Source of the DNA: Acetobacter malorum
GTDB lineage: Bacteria; Pseudomonadota; Alphaproteobacteria; Acetobacterales; Acetobacteraceae
Length of the DNA: 64,000 nucleotides
Assembly: GCF_001580615.1 (NCBI RefSeq)
Contig: NZ_LHZC01000041.1
Coordinates: forward strand, 24,523 to 88,522
Reading direction: 5' to 3'
In this document: positions 54,354 to 61,420 of the stretch, piece after piece
Layout of the letters: every line of letters begins with the position of its first letter
How positions within the stretch are numbered: position 1 is the stretch's first letter
Notes under the pieces: model-generated
The model's database searches: none
Told to the model about the DNA's origin: nothing
What the model saw: only the letters and a program-made list of their open reading frames with translations
Position numbers and translations under genes: made by a program

Positions 54354-55493
54354 TTAACCGCGCACCGCCGCAATCACGCGGGCGACATCATCATCAGTCA
54401 GTTCCGGGTGAATGGGGAGTGCCAGAATACGCTGTGCCAGATCTTCCGACACCGGCAACGCTGTGCCGTCATGATGGTCCCGATAAGCCGGCTGCTTGTG
54501 CAGCGGCAGCGGATAATAAATAGCGGAGGGCACACCCCGTTCTTTCAGACGCGCCTGAAGCGGGGCGCGCTCTGCCGGGTCTTTCAGCAGAATAGCATAA
54601 ATGGCCCATGCACTCTTGCTGTTCGGCACCCGCACAGGCGCCTGCACCACGTCCGCAAGCCCTGCATCATAGGCCTGCGCAATCGCGTCACGCCGGTCCA
54701 GCTCTTCCTTAAAGCCGTCCAGCTTGGCTAGCAGCACTGCCGCCTGCAACGTGTCCAGACGCCCGTTCATGCCTGTGCGCAGCACCTCATACCGTGTGCC
54801 GCCTTCCCCGTGGGTGCGGAGGGAGCGATAGAGTGCGGCGCGTTCCGGGTCATCCGTCAGAATAGCCCCGCCATCCCCGTAGCCGCCCAGCGGTTTGGAA
54901 GGGAAGAAGGACAGCGTGGTGGCTGTTGCCTCACGCCCCAGCGGTTTGCCGTCCAGATCCGCACCGAAGGACTGAGCGCAGTCCGCCAGCAGGAACAGGC
55001 CTTCCTCTTCCGCAATTTTGCGCAGCTCAGGCCAGGGCGCAGGCTGCCCAAACAGATCGACCCCCACAATAGCGCGGGCCGTCAGCTTGCCGGCGTCCTT
55101 CACGGCCCGAATACGGGCGCGCAGGTGGTCCGGGTCAATCTGGAAAGTCTTGGGGTCCACATCCACAAAAACCGGGGTCGCCCCCAGCACCAGCGGGACT
55201 TCCGCCGTGGCGGTATAGGTAAAAGCGGGCAGGAACACGGCGTCCCCCCGGCCAATCTCTTCGGCCATCATGACAATCTGCAACGCATCCGTGCCGGAGG
55301 AGACGCCGACGCACTCTTTCGCGCCACACCAGTCAGCCAGACGCTGTTCCAGTTCGGCCACTTCCGGCCCCATCACAAAGCGGCAATGGTCCAGCACCGC
55401 ATCCACGCGGGCGCGCAGGGCCGGGCCCAGACGCTTCTGCTGTGCAGGAAGATCAAGAAACGCAATCGGTTTGTCTGCTGTCTTATCGGTCAT
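54354..55493 (-). CDS. DegT/DnrJ/EryC1/StrS-family sugar aminotransferase
   Basis: This PLP enzyme probably transfers an amino group to a 4-keto nucleotide sugar. The 379-residue protein has GVSSGTDALQIVM near the N-terminus, LADCAQSFGADLDG and the PLP lysine in LSFFPSKPLGGYGDGGA, plus RTHGEGGTRYEV, a family motif. Its start overlaps the stop of the upstream dehydratase gene (ATGA at 55490-55493), so the pair is coupled. The dehydratase would supply the keto sugar. The product, probably a 4-amino-4,6-dideoxy sugar nucleotide, is inferred. Confidence 0.92.
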   Translation of the reverse strand: MTDKTADKPIAFLDLPAQQKRLGPALRARVDAVLDHCRFVMGPEVAELEQRLADWCGAKECVGVSSGTDALQIVMMAEEIGRGDAVFLPAFTYTATAEVPLVLGATPVFVDVDPKTFQIDPDHLRARIRAVKDAGKLTARAIVGVDLFGQPAPWPELRKIAEEEGLFLLADCAQSFGADLDGKPLGREATATTLSFFPSKPLGGYGDGGAILTDDPERAALYRSLRTHGEGGTRYEVLRTGMNGRLDTLQAAVLLAKLDGFKEELDRRDAIAQAYDAGLADVVQAPVRVPNSKSAWAIYAILLKDPAERAPLQARLKERGVPSAIYYPLPLHKQPAYRDHHDGTALPVSEDLAQRILALPIHPELTDDDVARVIAAVRG

Positions 55494-57541
55494 GATGCCA
55501 CCTGTTTCCTGCTGCCGTCCGGCCCTTTGTCCGGGCCTCTGGTCTGTATCGCCCCGGAGCGTGCTGCGGCCATTCCCGCTCTCTCTGCGGCACCTGGCGG
55601 TGCAACAGACCGCACTTCTCCTGTGGGGTTATGATCGAATTCCGGCACCAGCAATGACAGAATGCGCAGGGCTGCCTTCACCTCCCCTTTGCGCGCACAG
55701 GCTGCAATCTGGTCTACCGCCTGCGTCACGTCCGTCAGGTCCACCACGCGTGGGGTGGCCATCAGCAGGCCCGGCGCATCAGTCGGCACCGGGGCTTCTC
55801 GTCCGTGAAACAGTTCTTCATAGAGTTTTTCGCCCGGACGCAGGCCGGTAAAGCGGATGCCCACATCCTCTTCCGGGCGCAGGCCGGCAAGGCGGATCAT
55901 CTGGCGGGCGAGGTCCACAATTTTCACCGGCTCGCCCATATCCAGCACAAAAATCCCGCCATCCCGCAGCAGGGCATCCGTGCCGGAACCATCCACACCG
56001 CAGGTGCCCCGCACACTGGCCTGCAGGACCAGCCCGACCGCTTCCGGCACGGTCATGAAATACCGGCGCATCTCCGGGTGTGTGACCGTCAGCGGGCCGC
56101 CTCGCTCAAGCTGCCGCCGGAACAGCGGCACAACCGAGCCGGTGGAACCCAGCACATTGCCAAACCGCACGGTAATGCAGCGCATGGCGTTGGGATTGCC
56201 AGAGGTGCGGGCCTTGATATCCAGCGCCTGACAATACATCTCCGCAGCCCGTTTGGCGGCCCCCATCAGGCTGGAGGGGTTCACGGCCTTGTCGGTCGAG
56301 ATCACCACCATGGCCCGCGCGCCGTTACGGGCGGCGGCATCGGCCACCACGCGGGTGCCGTGCACGTTGGTCAGCAGACCTTCAGCCGGGTTGGCTTCCA
56401 CAATCGGCACATGCTTGAGGGCGGCGGCATGGAACACCAGTTCCGGCCGGAACCGCGCCATCACCTCTTCAATCCGGGATTCATCCCGCACGTCCGCGAC
56501 CACAACCTCTCGCGGGACATGGGGTGCCCACTCGGCGAGTTCGGTTTCAATCTGCCAGAGTTCAAACTCACCGTGGTCCAGCAGGATCAGCCGGTCCGGC
56601 TCCAGCATGGCAATCTGCCGCACGAGTTCGGAGCCAATGCTGCCACCAGCACCCGTCACCAGAACCGTTTTGTGGCCAACAAGGCGCTCCATCCCGGCGC
56701 GGTCCAGCGGCACCTGCGGGCGGTTGAGCAGATCTTCAATCGGCACGGGCCGCAGTTCTACGCGCTCCGCCGGGGTCAGGTCCGTCAGGTCCGGGGTCCG
56801 CAGCACAGAAATGCCATGTGCCGCCCCGGCATCCAGCACTTTTGTCAGCGCCGCCCCACGGAAAGACGGGTTCGTCACCACCAGCGACTCGGGGAGCGTC
56901 CCGGCTTTTTCCAGCCGGTCCAGTATTGTCTCAATATCGTTCACATGGCCAAGGATGGGCACATTATGCAGCCTGCGGCCCGCCTGATGCGTGCCGAGTG
57001 CCACCATCCCCACCACACGGATGCCTGCCGCCGGGTTACGCTCCAAAGCGCGCAGGTAAAGGTCTGCCTCCGTATCTACCCCAACCAGCACCACCCGCCT
57101 CTGGTCCGCCTTACGAGCCGCCAGACGATGCGCCAGCCGGTAGCCAATACGCAGGCCGCCCAGCATGATGAGCAGCACGAGCGCGTAGATAATGGGAAAG
57201 GTCGGACTGGGCAGCCGGAAGCCGGCCCACACCAGCCCGACAGAAAAGAGAACCGAACTCGCCACTGAGGCACCAGCAATACCCAGCAGGTCCGACACAC
57301 CGGAAAACCGCCAGTATTGCTGCGGCATTCTGAAAGGCAGGCCACTGACGACCAGCGTAATCGCCCCGCTGGCCAGAAACCATAGCGGGTGCAAAAGCCC
57401 ATCCTGCGGTGCGGCCAGCCACCGCGCAAACGGCGCAGCCAGAGCCGCCAGCATCCCGTCCAGCAGGATGTTGACCATGATTCTGTTGAGCGGGCGCAGC
57501 CGGGGGCTACGGTGCAGAGACTCAGAGCGTTGCAGTGCCAT
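55490..57541 (-). CDS. membrane-bound nucleotide-sugar 4,6-dehydratase (CapD/FlaA1/WbpM type)
   Basis: The 683-residue protein has an N-terminal domain with about four transmembrane segments, a CoA-binding-like Rossmann part (VVLVGVDTEADLYLRAL) and a C-terminal SDR dehydratase domain with TGAGGSIGSELVRQI. The catalytic motif STDKAVNPSSLMGAAKR has Met where standard SDRs have Tyr (MxxxK), which is typical of the large inverting dehydratases of this group. It would convert a UDP-HexNAc to a 4-keto-6-deoxy sugar for surface polysaccharide. Start 57541 has AAGG upstream; the frame is open to 57586. It is divergent from the WecA-like gene, with starts 60 bases apart. Confidence 0.92.
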   Translation of the reverse strand: MALQRSESLHRSPRLRPLNRIMVNILLDGMLAALAAPFARWLAAPQDGLLHPLWFLASGAITLVVSGLPFRMPQQYWRFSGVSDLLGIAGASVASSVLFSVGLVWAGFRLPSPTFPIIYALVLLIMLGGLRIGYRLAHRLAARKADQRRVVLVGVDTEADLYLRALERNPAAGIRVVGMVALGTHQAGRRLHNVPILGHVNDIETILDRLEKAGTLPESLVVTNPSFRGAALTKVLDAGAAHGISVLRTPDLTDLTPAERVELRPVPIEDLLNRPQVPLDRAGMERLVGHKTVLVTGAGGSIGSELVRQIAMLEPDRLILLDHGEFELWQIETELAEWAPHVPREVVVADVRDESRIEEVMARFRPELVFHAAALKHVPIVEANPAEGLLTNVHGTRVVADAAARNGARAMVVISTDKAVNPSSLMGAAKRAAEMYCQALDIKARTSGNPNAMRCITVRFGNVLGSTGSVVPLFRRQLERGGPLTVTHPEMRRYFMTVPEAVGLVLQASVRGTCGVDGSGTDALLRDGGIFVLDMGEPVKIVDLARQMIRLAGLRPEEDVGIRFTGLRPGEKLYEELFHGREAPVPTDAPGLLMATPRVVDLTDVTQAVDQIAACARKGEVKAALRILSLLVPEFDHNPTGEVRSVAPPGAAERAGMAAARSGAIQTRGPDKGPDGSRKQVAS

Positions 57542-57600
57542 TACCTTGCACCTATAGCCTAGCACCTGCCATCCTAGAAGCAGCACAACCAGACGAGACC

Positions 57601-58644
57601 ATGTCCACCGTCCCTTCTTCTCTTTTTCTGGCGGTTTTCTGCCTGTTCAGCGCAGTATTTTTCACCAGTTTTCTGGTGAGAATGATGATCCGCGTGGCCG
57701 TTCTGGACCATCCGGGCCACAGAAGCGCGCATGAAGCCCCGACGCCCAAGGGCGGCGGTGTGGGCGTGATGGCCACATTTTTTGTGCTGTTTCCCATTCT
57801 GCAAGGGATAACAGGCCAGCCGATCCTGAGCGCGCCTGTGTTGCTGACAGCCCTCGCCACAGCGCTGCTGGCGGCCGTGTCTTGGCTGGATGACCTGTAT
57901 CAGTGGCCGCCATCCATCAAATTTGCGGCTCAGTGTCTGGCGGCTGTTCTGGTGGTTGCGGGCGGCACCAGCCTGCCGCTGCCCCCGGCATGGGGTGGCG
58001 CGGTGGCGGGAGCGGTGCTCTCCGTGCTCTGGCTGGTGTTCATCACCAACGCCATCAACTTCATGGATGGGCTGAACGGGCTGATTTCCGGGTCTCTGGC
58101 CGTCGGATGTGGCATCCTCGCGCTGCTCGGCCCCGCCTTTGGCGTGCCGGACCTGTTCTGGCCTGCGCTGCTGCTGTGCGCCTGCCTGTGCGGCTTTCTG
58201 CCGTTCAATTATCCGAAGGCCCGTATTTTTCTGGGGGATGTAGGGAGCCAGAGCTGCGGGCTGCTGGCCGGAGCGGCGGCCCTGCATGTAGCCCACGCAA
58301 CGCACCAGCCGTCGGGCTGGGTGCTGGGGCCGTGCCTGCTTTTTCCGCTGATTTATGATGTGCTGTTCACGCTCGTCCGCCGCAAACTGGCTGGACATTC
58401 TCTGGTGCAGGCGCATCGCGGGCACCTGTATCAGGTGTTCCACCGGAGCGGCATTAATCCTGCACTCATCACACTGGTAGAATGGGGGTTTGTGGTCTGG
58501 GGAGCCGGGGTCGCCTGCTGGGTTGCGCCCATGGCTTTTGTCCCCGGCTTTGCCAGTGCGCTGGGGCTGCTTCTGGCGCCCCAGCTCCTCTGGACAGGTC
58601 TGGCCGGCCTGCAAACACGCCGCCACCAGGTTGGGCCCTGGTAA
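57601..58644 (+). CDS. WecA/MraY-family undecaprenyl-phosphate sugar-1-phosphate transferase
   Basis: The 347-residue inner-membrane protein has about ten hydrophobic segments and family signatures: HPGHRSAHEAPTPKGGGVGV early on, WLDDLYQWPPSIKF with catalytic Asp pair, TNAINFMDGLNGLISG, and ARIFLGDVGSQSCG, then HRGHLYQ. It would place a HexNAc-phosphate on undecaprenyl phosphate to start surface polysaccharide assembly. Start 57601 is chosen; the frame opens at 57535 over the shared promoter region. It is divergent from the dehydratase-aminotransferase pair, fitting one polysaccharide pathway. Confidence 0.9.
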   Translation: MSTVPSSLFLAVFCLFSAVFFTSFLVRMMIRVAVLDHPGHRSAHEAPTPKGGGVGVMATFFVLFPILQGITGQPILSAPVLLTALATALLAAVSWLDDLYQWPPSIKFAAQCLAAVLVVAGGTSLPLPPAWGGAVAGAVLSVLWLVFITNAINFMDGLNGLISGSLAVGCGILALLGPAFGVPDLFWPALLLCACLCGFLPFNYPKARIFLGDVGSQSCGLLAGAAALHVAHATHQPSGWVLGPCLLFPLIYDVLFTLVRRKLAGHSLVQAHRGHLYQVFHRSGINPALITLVEWGFVVWGAGVACWVAPMAFVPGFASALGLLLAPQLLWTGLAGLQTRRHQVGPW

Positions 58645-58675
58645 GCGGCGCGTTTTTCAGACGTCAGTCTGGCGC

Positions 58676-59125
58676 TTATTTCTCCAGAGTCAGCGTCAGA
58701 CCCTGAGCAGAACCGGCAAGACGTGCGCCTTTAGTGGCCGTCTCAATTTTAATACGCACGCCGTTCTTATTTTCCAGAACCAGCCCACCCAAGCCGCTGC
58801 CTAGTGTGGCTTCCCCGTGGGCTGCGCCGTAGGTGCCATCAAAATCCTGCACACGATGCAGGTTGTAGACGGTGCCCTTGCCTTCAATTTTGGAAAAACC
58901 AACAGCCGCAATGGTCCCGCCGGTCACGGAGAACTTGTAGCTATGGCCGCCATAGGTCAGCCTGCCATCGCCCCATGTATAGCCCAGCCCCACATCGGCA
59001 GATTTTGCGCTGATTGTGATTGTACCGGTGGGAGAACCCATCGCATCAGCCGCGTGTGCCGCAGGCATCATGCTGACGGAAGAAAAAGCCAGTGCCGCTA
59101 CAGCGGCAACAGAAGCAAACCGCAT
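58676..59125 (-). CDS. uncharacterised secreted beta-rich protein
   Basis: The 149-residue protein has a clear Sec signal peptide (hydrophobic VAAVAALAFSSVSMMPAAHA, cleavage after AHA near residue 25). The mature part is small, rich in Gly and beta-prone: GTITISAKSADVGLGYTWG, KIEGKGTVYNLHRV, and a final GLTLTLEK. I recall similar sequences among alphaproteobacteria but cannot name the family. It is probably periplasmic or outer-membrane associated. It is monocistronic by appearance and converges with the WecA-like gene. Confidence 0.7.
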   Translation of the reverse strand: MRFASVAAVAALAFSSVSMMPAAHAADAMGSPTGTITISAKSADVGLGYTWGDGRLTYGGHSYKFSVTGGTIAAVGFSKIEGKGTVYNLHRVQDFDGTYGAAHGEATLGSGLGGLVLENKNGVRIKIETATKGARLAGSAQGLTLTLEK

Positions 59126-59295
59126 TGGAACGTTCCTTATCTCTTTATGTCTCTTCCCAAATCCTTCTGCGGCAGAAAACCGGAGGCGATTGGAAAGCGC
59201 TGAGAAAAAAACGCCCGATACAGATAAAAGTTTCTCAGAACAGGCCTGTCCGTCGTTTCCGTAAAAAAGAATCGACGGACAGGCGCTGAAAGCCT

Positions 59296-59709
59296 TCAGG
59301 CTGCCGCAACGCGACGCAGCGTGGCGCGACGCACAGGCTTGTCTTCCTGACGCACCTTTTTGGCTTCCTCATCAGCCGCTTCACCCATGATGGAGCGGAT
59401 TTCCTTCAGGTAGGCAGCCCCTTTGGGCGTGCGCTGCACCAGAACGGAGCGGCGGTCCAGCGGGTCAACCTTACGGCGGGCCAGATCCAGTTCACCCAGA
59501 CGGTCAAGCGCGCGGGTAATGGCGGGCTTGGAAACGTTCAGGCTGGAGGCCAGACCGCGCACGGTGTGACCAGACTCATCAAGATAGCAGGTCAGGAAAA
59601 CCGCAAGCTGTCTTGCAGAGAGGTCAGGGCCTTCGCCACGCACCAGCGAGACGACGGTATCGCGAAGAGTTTTAACCAGCTCTTCGGCTTTGGCGGCAGT
59701 CTGGGCCAT
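59296..59709 (-). CDS. MarR-family transcriptional regulator
   Basis: This is a 137-residue winged-helix protein. The recognition region is LASSLNVSKPAITRALDRLGELDLARRKVDPLDRRSVLV (split by positions ~55-93), with the typical wing DPLDRRS. Helices at both ends would form the dimer interface. The basic C-terminal tail (KKVRQEDKPVRRATLRRVAAA) is longer than usual. Ligand and targets are unknown. It lies alone on the minus strand between a secreted protein and the M17 aminopeptidase; no divergent partner suggests a simple target. Confidence 0.88.
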   Translation of the reverse strand: MAQTAAKAEELVKTLRDTVVSLVRGEGPDLSARQLAVFLTCYLDESGHTVRGLASSLNVSKPAITRALDRLGELDLARRKVDPLDRRSVLVQRTPKGAAYLKEIRSIMGEAADEEAKKVRQEDKPVRRATLRRVAAA

Positions 59710-59868
59710 CAGATTCTAGTCCTTTCCAAAGGTCCGATCACTGCCCTTGCGGCCAGCTTTCGGCTTTTTCATTTTTACTTCCGGCATACTTGGTGAGGTC
59801 TATATAGGAGCCGGTGTACATGTTTAAAACCTGTACTCTAAAAATAGTTCCAAGAATGTGACATTTCT

Positions 59869-61314
59869 TTACGACATCGCGCCGGGTTTTGTCTCAAAAA
59901 TTTTACACACCGCATCGAAAAGTGCGCGAATCCCAGGAGAATCCCCGCCCTCAGGCCGTCCGGGCCTGCCGCTATCATTCCATGCATAGCTGTCGATATG
60001 CGCCCACCGCTGGCCAGCATTTACAAAACGCTCAAGAAACAGTCCCGCTGTTACTGCCCCGGCCATAGGTCTGGAGGAAATATTGTTAAGGTCTGCCACC
60101 GGGCTTTTCAGCCATCCGGCGTAACCCTGCCATAAAGGCAGCCGCCAGAGCGGGTCAGCCTGACGCTGGCCTGCGGCCAGAATGGACTGCGCCACGCCCT
60201 CATCATTGGTGAACAGGGCAGGCAGATCCGGCCCCAGCGCCACGCGGGCAGCACCGGTCAGGGTGGCAATGTCCATCAGCAGGTCCGGCGTATGTTCACC
60301 GGCTTCGCTCAGCAGGTCACACAGCACCAGCCGGCCTTCTGCATCCGTGTTGCCAATTTCCACCGTCAGGCCTGCGCGGCTCTTCACCACATCCAATGGC
60401 CGCATGGCATGGCCGGATACGCTGTTTTCTACACAGCCCAGACGCACTTCCAGCCGCACCGGCAGGTCCTGCGTCATGATTAGCCGGGCCAGCGCCAACA
60501 CACTCGCGGCGCCGCCCATGTCTTTCTTCATCCGCAGCATGCCGGCAGACGGCTTGAGGTCATACCCGCCGGAATCAAAGCACACGCCTTTTCCGACAAG
60601 AGACAACAGCGGCGCGGATTTCCCGGCCTTGCTCCCTTTCCACCGTGCAAGCGCCACACGCGGCCCACGGTCGGACCCGTTGCCCACATGCGCCAGCAGC
60701 GGATAGGCCTTGTCCAGCGCCGCACCCTTGATGATCTCAACGTCCGCGCCAAACGGTGTCAGCGCCTCACGTGCAGCCTTTGCAAGCTCAGACGGCCCCA
60801 GCAGATTAGCAGGCGTGTTGATGAGATCCCGCGCCAGCCAGACAGAGCGCGCCGTCTCAACAGCCATCCCTTTCTGCTCAGCAGCGGTCACCACCAGACG
60901 CGGTCCCTCATGCTTTGCGGCCTTCCCGGCAGATTTCAGGGAAAACTGATAAGCCCCCAGACAGAAGCCCAGAACCACATCATCCCGCGCAATATCGGCA
61001 GGCACTGTGACGTCCCAGTCTCCGCCCGGCAGATCCTGCGCCAGAGCGCCAAACAGATACGGGTCACGCTGTCCTTTTTCCGGCACGCCAAACAGCCCTA
61101 TCGGTGCCCCGCTGGCATCGGGCACCAGCACCAGCTGGCCCGGCTTACCGGTAAAGCCACAAGCCTGTGCAAAAGCGGCCTCTTCTGCCCCCAGCAGAGC
61201 AGCAAGAGCCTTCGGGTCAGCCCCACGCACGCCCAGCACGGTGCGGGCGGCTTTCTCCCCTGCCTTACGGCGGCTACGGGATACGACGAGACAGTCTGGT
61301 TCACGAACGGACAT
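59869..61314 (-). CDS. pepA: M17-family leucyl aminopeptidase
   Basis: The 481-residue cytoplasmic metallopeptidase removes N-terminal amino acids from peptides. The C-terminal catalytic domain has GKGVCFDSGGYDLKPSAGM, KKDMGGAA and the signature NTDAEGRLVL, which include the two-metal ligands (Asp, Lys, Glu) and the catalytic Arg. The N-terminal domain (~150 residues) is divergent, as is usual. Start 61314 is supported by AAGGAGG eight bases upstream; the open frame reaches 61521 because it is antisense to the helicase gene. The two genes are divergent. Confidence 0.93.
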   Translation of the reverse strand: MSVREPDCLVVSRSRRKAGEKAARTVLGVRGADPKALAALLGAEEAAFAQACGFTGKPGQLVLVPDASGAPIGLFGVPEKGQRDPYLFGALAQDLPGGDWDVTVPADIARDDVVLGFCLGAYQFSLKSAGKAAKHEGPRLVVTAAEQKGMAVETARSVWLARDLINTPANLLGPSELAKAAREALTPFGADVEIIKGAALDKAYPLLAHVGNGSDRGPRVALARWKGSKAGKSAPLLSLVGKGVCFDSGGYDLKPSAGMLRMKKDMGGAASVLALARLIMTQDLPVRLEVRLGCVENSVSGHAMRPLDVVKSRAGLTVEIGNTDAEGRLVLCDLLSEAGEHTPDLLMDIATLTGAARVALGPDLPALFTNDEGVAQSILAAGQRQADPLWRLPLWQGYAGWLKSPVADLNNISSRPMAGAVTAGLFLERFVNAGQRWAHIDSYAWNDSGRPGRPEGGDSPGIRALFDAVCKIFETKPGAMS

Positions 61315-61420
61315 GGACAGTTCCTCCTTACTCAAACCTGCGCCGGGAGCCCCTGCGGCGCAATGCCCCCGCAGAAGGGAACGGGTTGCTTTTGAACGCA
61401 TACCAGCGGACCATGGCAGG

